A program made the position numbers and the translations under genes. The notes below the pieces were generated by a model, which had not been told where the DNA came from, ran no database searches, and saw nothing but the letters and a program-made list of their open reading frames with translations. From Candidatus Nitrosopumilus sp. (GTDB taxonomy: Archaea > Thermoproteota > Nitrososphaeria > Nitrososphaerales > Nitrosopumilaceae), in contig DRGT01000045.1 of the NCBI GenBank assembly GCA_011055585.1, forward strand, positions 1 to 10,090: a stretch of 10,090 bases of DNA. The letters run 5' to 3'. The number at the start of each line of letters is the position of its first letter. Positions within the stretch are counted from its first letter, which is position 1. Shown piece after piece: positions 4,695-10,090 of this stretch.

Positions 4695-6356
4695 ATGTTA
4701 GGCATGGGTGTGAGGAATACTTATTGTATAATATTTGTACTTGGTTTAGTTCTTTTTCTTACACCAATGCAGCAAGCAAGTGCAGTTTTTTTTCTTCCTC
4801 CAGAATGGACTGAAGAAGAATTACTCGAATTGTTTAAACAAAAGCAATTACTTCGCGTCGAATTACAAAATGAAGAAAATTTTGATTTCGAATCATATAA
4901 ACAAGAACAATTATTTCGTGCAGAGCAAGTAAGAGATCAAATCTTAGATTTTAAGATGACTGGATTACAAAATCCTTATCATGACATTAAAGTTGAAGTG
5001 ATAATTACTTACGAAGGAAATGTTGAAAATGATGAATCAATTCTTGCAAGTTTTGTTGATCCTTCAAAAAACCCACAACACTATCTTGATAGGTACTATA
5101 ATGAACCAATTTACAAAGAATGGTTTGATAAAAACTTTCCTGGATTAACAATTGAAAAAGCCGTTGGGTTTGAATTTGTATCAAGCTTTACAGAAACTAT
5201 TGAAGCAAATTTAGAAAATGATGAATCAATTCTTGCAAGTTTTGTTGATCCTTCAAAAGACCCACAACACTACCTTGATAGGTACTATAATGAACCAATT
5301 TACAAAGAATGGTTTGATAAAAACTATCCTGAATTAACAATTGAAAAAGCCGTTGTGTTTGAATCTGTATCAAGCTTTACAGAAACTATTGAAGCAAATT
5401 TAGAAAATGATATTCCAAAAGTTGTTCAGAGAAATCACGAAATATTTCAAACAATTAAAGCTGAACAAATATCCTTAGCTGAAAAGAAATATCAAGAAAT
5501 TCTGGGTGGAAAAACAATAACAAATTTTCCTGATGACGAACCAAGGAAAAAAATAGTTTATACTGAATTTAAAATAGATAATCAAACTGGCTTTATGCAT
5601 AGAAATCATGATGATTTCCAAAATTATAGATTATTGCAAATTTCAATTGCAGAAGAATTTAGAGATGGTAGTTGGAAAGAAAAATTTTCGACATCAAATC
5701 CTTATCAAAATAATGAATCAATTGAGGTGTTATCCAATAATGCAGAAAATAAAATTTTAGAACAAACATTGAATTATCGGCAAAGTGAAGAATTTAAAAA
5801 TTTGATAATCGAGCAGATTTTTCTGGCTGAAAATATACGAAATGAAATGCTAGATTTTAGAATGACCGGTCTAGCACATAATCCTTACTTGGATGAAAAT
5901 GTGGATGAAAACATAGATAAAAACACGGATGAAAACACAGATAAAAACACAGATGAGTTACTAGGTAAAACTAATACAAGTATCGTTATTAGTTGGTCAG
6001 ATCTAACTTATGTGATTGATAAACCAGAATTTAATATCCTAGATAGGAATACTAAAGGATTTGAAATGGTTAGAGCGATGGAACTTGAAATTGCCCAAAA
6101 CACGTTAAATAAAATGTTATTGTTATCAAATTCAGAAGAAGTTGATGTTGAAATTATTATTTTAACTAATGAAAATAAAAAACTAAATAATTATGAACGA
6201 GATGACCAAGGTTTTGAGTTTTTCAAAAATAAATCAATAGATATAGCGGAGAAAAAATTAATTGAGATTTTAGGAGGAAAAAAAATTCACAATCCAGATT
6301 ATTTAGATTTTGAGATAAAAAAATTATATTATTTAAATTTGGATAAAAAAGAATAG
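4695..6356 (+). CDS. Secreted repeat protein with helical modules (553 aa)
   Basis: The N-terminus is a clear signal peptide (hydrophobic core about 11-24, cleavage after ASA, residue 30). ATG 4695 is the longest start, but GTGAT at 4690-4694 lies 9 bases before ATG 4704, so translation may begin at Met4. Mature sequence is very acidic and rich in E, N and K. It holds (a) two copies of a 63-residue unit at 112-237 with DPSK, HYLDRYYNEP and YKEWFDKN, a module I believe recurs in thaumarchaeal exported proteins; (b) six degenerate helical modules starting near residues 65, 247, 306, 366, 455 and 506, of the form F-x6-Q/E-I-x-hydrophobic-A-E-x5-IL, often preceded by RN and a beta strand; (c) a DENT/DKNT run at 400-421. 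No catalytic motif is seen; a surface scaffold or adhesion role is inferred. The C-terminus has no membrane anchor or sorting signal. Confidence 0.83.
   Translation: MLGMGVRNTYCIIFVLGLVLFLTPMQQASAVFFLPPEWTEEELLELFKQKQLLRVELQNEENFDFESYKQEQLFRAEQVRDQILDFKMTGLQNPYHDIKVEVIITYEGNVENDESILASFVDPSKNPQHYLDRYYNEPIYKEWFDKNFPGLTIEKAVGFEFVSSFTETIEANLENDESILASFVDPSKDPQHYLDRYYNEPIYKEWFDKNYPELTIEKAVVFESVSSFTETIEANLENDIPKVVQRNHEIFQTIKAEQISLAEKKYQEILGGKTITNFPDDEPRKKIVYTEFKIDNQTGFMHRNHDDFQNYRLLQISIAEEFRDGSWKEKFSTSNPYQNNESIEVLSNNAENKILEQTLNYRQSEEFKNLIIEQIFLAENIRNEMLDFRMTGLAHNPYLDENVDENIDKNTDENTDKNTDELLGKTNTSIVISWSDLTYVIDKPEFNILDRNTKGFEMVRAMELEIAQNTLNKMLLLSNSEEVDVEIIILTNENKKLNNYERDDQGFEFFKNKSIDIAEKKLIEILGGKKIHNPDYLDFEIKKLYYLNLDKKE
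5028..5405 (+). repeat. 189-nt in-frame tandem duplication
   Basis: Copy 1 spans 5028-5216 and copy 2 spans 5217-5405, each encoding 63 residues. They differ at only a handful of positions (for example NP/DP, NFPG/NYPE, GFEF/VFES), so the duplication is fairly recent. The 5' flank of copy 1 (ENVEND) resembles the junction (ANLEND), which suggests unequal crossing-over at a short homology. Confidence 0.93.
5892..5957 (+). repeat. 12-nt minisatellite encoding DENT/DKNT
   Basis: Five and a half units of a GATGAAAACACA-like dodecamer encode alternating DEN- and DKN- tetrapeptides at residues 400-421. This forms a charged flexible linker between helical modules four and five, and is prone to slippage without loss of frame. 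Confidence 0.85.
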
Positions 6357-6362
6357 AAAAAA

Positions 6363-6434
6363 GATGCAATTTCATTAGCAGTTTCAGGAATTGCAAAAAA
6401 ATACAACATTCCAACTAATTATAACTTGTCATAA
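6363..6434 (+). other. Open 3' extension after the TAG stop of the repeat protein
   Basis: Directly after TAG (6354-6356) the same frame continues with two AAA codons and then 23 sense codons to TAA at 6432-6434. These encode DAISLAVSGIAKK and YNIPTNYNLS, which look like real protein rather than random AT-rich sequence. The simplest explanation is a former C-terminus cut off by a mutation such as AAG to TAG within a Lys-rich stretch (DKKE*KK). Readthrough or a sequencing error are alternatives. Confidence 0.4.
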
Positions 6435-6440
6435 CCTAAG

Positions 6441-6692
6441 TCATAAGCGCAATTTGTGCGTGGGAGGGGATCCTTTAACTGCCAAACCATTTAGTGCATG
6501 TTTGTATTGTTTAATTTTTTCAACATCATGCTTTTTTAAAAATTCATCCGGGTTTACATCGTCTTTTAGAACTATTATAAATCGATCTGGAATGTGTTTT
6601 AATGCATTCTCGTTAAAATCAATAGCATACGAGGGAATAATGATACCGGTTAGAAATAGGCCCATGAGAATTACCGGGAGAGCTTTCCACAC
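6441..6692 (-). pseudogene. Truncated subtilase: signal peptide and inhibitor I9 propeptide only (83 aa)
   Basis: From GTG at 6692 the frame encodes a signal peptide (MWKALPVILMGLFLTGIII, ending SYA) and then IPDRFIIVLKDDVNPDEF, KKHDV and YKHALNGLAVK. This is the pattern of the peptidase inhibitor I9 propeptide of S8 subtilisin-like proteases. A normal protein would finish the propeptide and continue for several hundred residues with the Asp/His/Ser catalytic domain. Here homology stops after NGLAVK, about two-thirds through the propeptide, and the frame ends nine residues later at TGA 6443-6441, against the 3' end of the neighbouring repeat protein. In frame upstream of the GTG lies ATT AAG AAG AAC, which may be a mutated ATG start. 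I read it as a broken gene; a stand-alone I9-type inhibitor is the alternative but would need the missing last strand. Confidence 0.7.
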
Positions 6693-6756
6693 AAATCCGT
6701 TCTTCTTAATTTATGATGTTAAAATCATGTGAATCCAAGCTGAACAGCTTCATTTA

Positions 6757-6800
6757 TTCTCATACTTTCTCATAGTTTCTCATAGTTTCTCATTTTTTTT
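6757..6800 (-). repeat. Ten-base tandem repeat AGAAASTATG upstream of the subtilase fragment
   Basis: On the minus strand ATGAGAAA recurs at exact 10-bp steps (plus-strand TTTCTCAT at 6766, 6776 and 6786, with ATTCTCAT at 6756). The central decamers are AGAAACTATG twice and AGAAAGTATG once. The array lies about 65-110 bp upstream of the fragment's start and resembles the phased array at 4501-4560. It also lies in a divergent spacer, opposite the gene at 6924. Confidence 0.75.
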
Positions 6801-6870
6801 TTACAATTTTTTGAATTGTTCAGATAAACCCAATTTTGTTCGATTGAACGTACAAAACGTGATTTAGCAT

Positions 6871-6888
6871 GTTATTTCATATAATAAC
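6871..6888. promoter_or_regulatory. Promoter of the 79-aa gene: TATA box inside an inverted repeat
   Basis: GTTATT (6871-6876) and AATAAC (6883-6888) form a perfect 6-bp inverted repeat around TCATAT, so the TATA-like TTCATATAAT (6876-6885) sits in its centre. AACGTGATTT (6856-6865) and AACGTGGTTT (6886-6895) flank it as direct repeats exactly 30 bp apart. The box would place the transcript start near 6905-6910, giving a short leader before GTG 6924. A repressor could bind here and block TBP. Confidence 0.45.
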
Positions 6889-6923
6889 GTGGTTTCCTTT
6901 CGAAAATATTGGGATGATATATA

Positions 6924-7163
6924 GTGGAAAATTTACCCAAAAAAACCGAAAATGAAGATAGTCCAGGCGGTAATGGAGAACTGGAATGTGAAGATGCCAT
7001 TATGAATGATAAGGAGAGATTTGGGAGAGCTCGTACAAGTTTGATGAGAAATCTTCGGGAAAAATATGGTAATGAGGTAGCTGATAAAACATTGGCTAGA
7101 ATCAACAAAAGAATATCGGAGGATTCCTTAAGAATAAAATCTCACTTGGGAACAACCCCATAA
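6924..7163 (+). CDS. Small charged hypothetical protein (79 aa)
   Basis: The frame begins at GTG 6924, with an in-frame TGA only three codons upstream, and GGGATGAT at 6911-6918 may act as a ribosome site. The next in-frame ATG (residue 27) would remove the acidic start. Residues 1-26 are acidic and probably disordered (KKTENEDSPGGNGELECED). From 29 on the protein is basic and helical (ERFGRARTSLMRNLREKYG, then ADKTLARINKRISEDSLRIK). There is one cysteine and no signal peptide or membrane segment, so it is cytoplasmic. The basic helical half could bind nucleic acid or a partner protein, but no known fold is recognisable. It is the only plus-strand gene between secreted-protein genes and has its own promoter-like region. 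Confidence 0.65.
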   Translation: MENLPKKTENEDSPGGNGELECEDAIMNDKERFGRARTSLMRNLREKYGNEVADKTLARINKRISEDSLRIKSHLGTTP

Positions 7164-7222
7164 TTCGGAAAATAGTACATTTCTTTGTATTCTCTGACTT
7201 TGCTATACTAGAGCATAAAATT

Positions 7223-7237
7223 GAACGATTTTCGTTC
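7223..7237. terminator. 6-bp hairpin between convergent genes
   Basis: GAACGA (7223-7228) and TCGTTC (7232-7237) form a perfect stem with a 3-nt loop. On the plus strand it is followed by TTATTATT, so it could end the transcript of the 79-aa gene. On the minus strand the T-tract at 7246-7260 comes first. Confidence 0.4.
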
Positions 7238-7245
7238 TTATTATT

Positions 7246-7264
7246 AAAAAAAAGAAAAAAGTGG
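7246..7264 (-). terminator. Poly-T terminator of the 65-aa gene
   Basis: Downstream of the stop codon the minus strand reads CCCAC, six T, C and eight T. This is a strong archaeal T-tract terminator. A similar C-run followed by nine T ends the gene at 9235. Confidence 0.6.
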
Positions 7265-7277
7265 GTTTTAGTTTGTT

Positions 7278-7475
7278 CTATGATTTGAGGTCACCATCGC
7301 AATCGAAGGGACCTGAATCATCTGCTATAACAGGTAATGGAACTGTTGAATTCAGTACTATTGGTAAACCATCCAAAGTACCAAGCACAGGAACACCATT
7401 TTCATCTAATAGTATGGCTTGTGCGCCATCATTTAGGAAGATTGTGCCACAGTCTGTTGGTTTGTAGACAACCAT
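7278..7475 (-). CDS. Small hypothetical protein with Asp-rich end (65 aa)
   Basis: ATG 7475 to TAG 7280-7278; an in-frame TAA lies seven codons upstream, so no longer start exists, and no strong ribosome site is visible. The product starts MVVYKPTDCGTIFLNDGAQ and ends FDCDGDLKS. It is acidic, beta-rich by appearance, with two cysteines (9 and 59) and no signal peptide. The CDGD end matches the calcium-loop core at the end of the 265-aa protein (CDGDGI) and in the 446-aa protein (DCDGLDG). It may be a small independent protein, or the detached C-terminal piece of a larger secreted protein whose 5' part has been lost. It follows the 446-aa gene by 84 bp on the same strand, but a T-run lies between them. 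Confidence 0.5.
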   Translation of the reverse strand: MVVYKPTDCGTIFLNDGAQAILLDENGVPVLGTLDGLPIVLNSTVPLPVIADDSGPFDCDGDLKS

Positions 7476-7550
7476 TCCGTGTTTCTTTTCATGTTACACG
7501 AATTTGTTTCAAATGAAAATAATTTACGTTTAGATATTAATCAAAGATTG

Positions 7551-7559
7551 AAAAAATAA
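7551..7559 (-). terminator. T-run after the 446-aa gene
   Basis: Immediately after the TGA stop the minus strand reads TTATTTTTTCAATC. This is a short T-tract without a hairpin, and could end transcription before the 65-aa gene or be leaky. Confidence 0.35.
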
Positions 7560-8900
7560 TCAGGGGTCTGGGCAGAACTTTTTGGGGCCACCATCTGCGC
7601 AATCATGTCCACGAGCGCCCTTTGCACCCTTTATTTTTACGTCCATGGTATCATGCACCACAAATATCTGAATTGTAGGTGTTCCTGTTCCTTGTTGAAT
7701 GTCCCATATAGAACTTCCAAGGGGACATACATCAATAGTTTCGTTAATTTCAGTTGCAGGATCATCTACACAACTTACTGCGAATATGTGTATAGGGGCA
7801 GAAGGTGGATCTTCACCATCTAGTCCATCACAGTCTTGATCTATAGACATGTCACAGGGCGGTCCAATAAGGTATAACGGATCAAAAACTGTTCCAAATC
7901 CATCATCGAGGTCATCTTCATCAACAAGTGCAACTAAAGTAGGATTTGGCATACCGAATTCATCAAAGCACACGTCAATTACAGCATCAGAAGAATCGCC
8001 GAAAGCAAAATGAATAGCGGGTGCAACTCCCTCTGCACAATCATCGTCATTATTTGTTCCTGTATAGATAATTGCTGTACCAAGAGCATCAGTAAGAGGT
8101 CCAGGATCTTCTCCATTTAATCCATCACCATCATTATCGATACCATCAAGACCATCTTCGCCAAACAATCCATCACCATCAACATCTAAGTCTACCAAAA
8201 AGATTTTTGTTATATCACAAAATGATTTCGTGCTAGTTTTTTTACCAGTTGTTTTGAATGTCATTCTTTCACAATCCCCCTCCGGTTGAGATTCTTTAAA
8301 AATGTCTACATGACCCATTGCAAATGTGTTGAACTCACATCCAGTAGTGGCATCACAGCTTATAGTAGTATTACCAAAAGTATTGAATATAAAGTTCTGG
8401 TTGGGCATTCCTCTAAGTCGGAGATACCACGATTGAGTTGATATCTCTCCTTTGTCAGGATCTCTGTCGCCTATTCGGATAGAAATGGTATTATCACCTA
8501 ACGCTCTTGCGTCACAATCAATAACTGCGGTTTCGTTTAAACCGTCAGCTAATCCAGTCCAATCCTTCATTGATATGGTAATGTTTACTGGATTTAATTC
8601 TAGAACTACTTTGTTTTTCTTGTCGATAAGTGCACCTATGTGAAATGAATGTCCACCATTACAATCAGGCTTAAAGGAAGCATCTTTTCGGTCTTGTACA
8701 TGACCAATTAAGGTATCATGTGGATGATGTGGATCCGGGTTTCCATTTGAATTGGGATTTGGCGGAATATGAGTAGCAAAAATAGAAAAATCATCGAAAC
8801 TATATGTTACAACAACACCCACTAGAATAATTCCAATAAAAATAGTATAATACGCACTTTTATCTTGAATTTGATTTTGCTTTCGCACTCTCATTAACAT
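7560..8900 (-). CDS. Secreted or membrane-anchored Asp-rich protein with Ca-binding-type loops (446 aa)
   Basis: The N-terminus has a basic stretch (residues 4-14) followed by one hydrophobic segment (17-35, YYTIFIGIILVGVVVTYSF). This is either a signal peptide or an N-terminal anchor, with the rest outside the cell. Residues 45-62 are Pro/Asn/His-rich (IPPNPNSNGNPDPHHPH), a linker that could bind metal. Residues 80-235 look like beta-sandwich with paired cysteines. At 237-265 there are overlapping DxDxDG loops (DLDVDGDG, DNDGDGLNGED), and another at 354-364, the pattern of thrombospondin type 3/dockerin-like calcium sites. It ends with a Cys-containing tail (HDCADGG, FCPDP). ATG 8900 was chosen; ATG 8894 is equally possible. 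The likely role is a calcium-stabilised surface or matrix protein; no enzyme motif is seen. I do not recognise the specific family. Confidence 0.82.
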   Translation of the reverse strand: MLMRVRKQNQIQDKSAYYTIFIGIILVGVVVTYSFDDFSIFATHIPPNPNSNGNPDPHHPHDTLIGHVQDRKDASFKPDCNGGHSFHIGALIDKKNKVVLELNPVNITISMKDWTGLADGLNETAVIDCDARALGDNTISIRIGDRDPDKGEISTQSWYLRLRGMPNQNFIFNTFGNTTISCDATTGCEFNTFAMGHVDIFKESQPEGDCERMTFKTTGKKTSTKSFCDITKIFLVDLDVDGDGLFGEDGLDGIDNDGDGLNGEDPGPLTDALGTAIIYTGTNNDDDCAEGVAPAIHFAFGDSSDAVIDVCFDEFGMPNPTLVALVDEDDLDDGFGTVFDPLYLIGPPCDMSIDQDCDGLDGEDPPSAPIHIFAVSCVDDPATEINETIDVCPLGSSIWDIQQGTGTPTIQIFVVHDTMDVKIKGAKGARGHDCADGGPKKFCPDP

Positions 8901-9205
8901 CGCTCTACAGTTTTTCTAATTATGTAATTGTGTGTGCACATTAGACAAAAGTCAACCAAAAAAATGAGAAAAAAAGATAATTGTTGAAAAAAAATGAAAA
9001 AAACAGAGAATTAGTGAAAACACGAAAAAAAGTTGTATGATTTGAATCAGCTTTTCTTTTAATCTTAAAAATTGGTAATTAGAGCAATGGAATTAGTTCG
9101 CGGAAAAATAGTTGTCTCAATGGTTGGCTTTGTACTGTTTAGTTTGTTAGTGTAGCTTGGAATTCTTGCATCAAAGTGTTCTCTAAATTGTTAATTATAA
9201 AAGAT
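8901..9205. promoter_or_regulatory. Intergenic region with A-tracts and a palindrome
   Basis: This stretch holds the promoter of the 446-aa gene and little else. TGTGCACA (8933-8940) is a perfect 8-bp palindrome 33-40 bp upstream of that gene's ATG, next to a TATA-like TTACATAATTAG on the minus strand. From 8958 to 9031 there are six A-tracts at intervals of about 10 or 19 bp, which suggests intrinsic curvature; ATGAGAAA at 8964-8971 matches the motif in the two phased arrays. A tiny plus-strand ORF at 9087 is listed separately. Confidence 0.45.
9087..9155 (+). CDS. Possible 22-aa signal-peptide-like ORF
   Basis: ATG 9087 to TAG 9153-9155 encodes MELVRGKIVVSMVGFVLFSL plus two residues: one Arg, one Lys, then a hydrophobic core. 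CTTAAAAA at 9063-9070 is suitably placed for a leaderless start. After the TAG the frame continues LGILASKC to another stop. It may be a microprotein or the 5' remnant of a lost secreted-protein gene, and chance is quite possible. Confidence 0.2.
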   Translation: MELVRGKIVVSMVGFVLFSLLV

Positions 9206-9218
9206 AAAAAAAAAGGGG
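9206..9218 (-). terminator. Poly-T terminator of the 265-aa gene
   Basis: The minus strand reads CCCC followed by nine T, starting 17 bp after the stop codon at 9237-9235. This is a clean archaeal terminator and indicates that the gene is transcribed on its own. Confidence 0.6.
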
Positions 9219-9234
9219 TTTTGTGTCTATGGTG

Positions 9235-10032
9235 CTAGTCAGCACACCCATCGGTGTCTTCAACGCCATTGACAGTTTCTGGTTCGAATGGACATTTATC
9301 AACGTTAGAAAATATACCATCACCATCACAATCACTTATTGCTAGATCTTCGAACTCAAACACATCAACTGTTACACTTGGAGTTGAGAATGTATGCTCT
9401 GATAGATCAGCTAAGGTGAATGAAACTGTTGCGCCCGAGTTGACATCTTGATCTGGACCACATGAAGTGTATGATCTTTTACCAACAGGAGTTTTCTTTC
9501 CTTGACCATAGTTAAAGTCAGTCCATGCTGTAACTGTAACTGATGCTGTATCTCCATCTTCCATGTCTTGATCTCCATCGTCAAAGTTACAATCTAGAAA
9601 TTCTTTGTCAGTTTTTCCTTTTTGTGTAAGGCTATCTTCATCACAGTCTAGGTTGGTTGTAGCGTCAATAAGATCTGTTTGTGTAGTTGGGAAAGCAATT
9701 GGACTTCCATCTCCTACAGCCAAGTTACCAGCAAATCTATCCTTTACGGTAACACCAAGCCACGTATCTCCAGAAGCATTTTCAACGTCTATAGTTATCA
9801 CGTATTCGATTGACTCACCAACAGCAATAACACCATTATCAATTCCATGTTCATTGATATCTACAGTTTTGCATATAACTGGTGTTCCACTATTATCAAC
9901 AACACCATCCGTATCAGAAGAACATTCCATTTCGTCGGGGTGGGTTGCTTGAACTAATGTCATTGTAGCTGCAACAGAAATTACTGCAACAAGTATTGCA
10001 AGAGAAGTTATTGTCATTGTTTTCTTAATCAT
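9235..10032 (-). CDS. Secreted protein with DUF11-like domain and C-terminal thrombospondin type 3-like loop (265 aa)
   Basis: I place the start at ATG 10032, giving MIKKTMTITSLAILVAVISV, a textbook signal peptide with cleavage near VQA-TH (residue 29). ATG 10047 is possible. The longer frame from 10086 is false because it begins inside adapter sequence. Residues 70-107 (VAVGESIEYVITIDV, then LGVTVKDRFAGNLAVG) follow the pattern of DUF11/conserved-repeat-B beta-sandwich domains of surface proteins. The last 33 residues, with CDGDGI, NVDKCPFEPE and EDTDGCAD, match the thrombospondin type 3 calcium-binding consensus, common at the ends of archaeal and bacterial envelope proteins. Several Cys pairs are present. 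The role is probably structural or adhesive at the cell surface. The promoter is cut off by the contig end, so its regulation cannot be read. Confidence 0.85.
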   Translation of the reverse strand: MIKKTMTITSLAILVAVISVAATMTLVQATHPDEMECSSDTDGVVDNSGTPVICKTVDINEHGIDNGVIAVGESIEYVITIDVENASGDTWLGVTVKDRFAGNLAVGDGSPIAFPTTQTDLIDATTNLDCDEDSLTQKGKTDKEFLDCNFDDGDQDMEDGDTASVTVTAWTDFNYGQGKKTPVGKRSYTSCGPDQDVNSGATVSFTLADLSEHTFSTPSVTVDVFEFEDLAISDCDGDGIFSNVDKCPFEPETVNGVEDTDGCAD

Positions 10033-10071
10033 TAAATGAGTTAGCATAATTTGATGACATAAACAATGTTC

Positions 10072-10090
10072 CTGTCTCTTATACACATCT
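10072..10090. other. Tn5/Nextera transposase adapter (mosaic end), not genomic
   Basis: The last 19 bases, CTGTCTCTTATACACATCT, are identical to the Tn5 mosaic-end sequence used in tagmentation libraries. Read on the minus strand it gives the known artefact peptide VYKRQ. It marks an untrimmed contig end; genomic sequence ends at 10071 or a little earlier. Confidence 0.97.

Noticed and set aside
6363..6434. Pyrrolysine-type reading of the TAG
   Set aside because: Nothing in the window suggests pyrrolysine use, and a simple nonsense mutation explains the open tail.
6391..6732. 113-codon plus-strand ORF
   Set aside because: It is antisense to the subtilase fragment, whose signal peptide and I9 motif are clearly the coding ones.
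10033..10086. N-terminal extension of the 265-aa protein (MYKRQ...)
   Set aside because: The first codons are adapter sequence and the true signal peptide starts at the internal ATG 10032.

Overview
The window looks like a low-GC archaeal chromosome segment, most likely from an ammonia-oxidising Thaumarchaeota (Nitrososphaerota) of the Nitrosopumilus/Nitrosarchaeum type. This is inferred from the AT-rich composition, short or absent leaders with TATA-like boxes and poly-T terminators, and several secreted proteins with motifs I associate with that phylum: a C-V-K-P-E-T...L-I-E-R-G-W segment, a DPSK...HYLDRYYNEP...YKEWFDKN module, and aspartate-rich calcium loops. There are no rRNA, tRNA, CRISPR or core metabolic genes. 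The right end (10072-10090) is the exact 19-nt Tn5/Nextera mosaic-end sequence, so this is a contig end with untrimmed adapter.

Layout. 1-413 (-) is the 5' part of a coiled-coil protein built from identical 63-nt tandem repeats and running off the left edge. 596-760 (-) is a 54-aa, extremely basic Lys/Arg/Ala protein with a hairpin terminator over its stop codon. 947-1615 (+) is a secreted protein of unknown function. 1616-2298 has no confident gene; it holds an 84-codon open stretch without a start, an 18-bp hairpin followed by a second hairpin, and one of several copies of two short repeated motifs. 2299-2469 (+) is a 56-aa gene with a good Shine-Dalgarno sequence. 2561-4411 (-) is a large secreted HExxH metallopeptidase-like protein with a doubtful start. 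4695-6356 (+) is a secreted repeat protein with a 189-nt internal duplication and six degenerate helical modules. 6441-6692 (-) is a truncated subtilase signal-plus-propeptide fragment. 6924-7163 (+) is a small charged hypothetical protein. On the minus strand follow a 65-aa hypothetical protein (7278-7475), a 446-aa secreted Asp-rich protein (7560-8900), and a 265-aa secreted protein ending in a thrombospondin type 3-like loop (9235-10032).

No catalytic pathway links the genes. What unites them is the cell surface: five of them, plus the subtilase fragment, carry export signals or an N-terminal membrane segment. Three of those are repeat-rich or rich in Ca-binding-type Asp loops, and two are protease-related. 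The unusual material is at the DNA level: recent in-frame tandem duplications in two genes, ten-base-phased direct repeats in two divergent promoter regions, A-tract-rich DNA upstream of a third secreted gene, and signs of gene decay (subtilase fragment, start-less ORF, suspected one-base shift at a start, possible premature TAG). I read this as a fast-evolving accessory surface-protein region.
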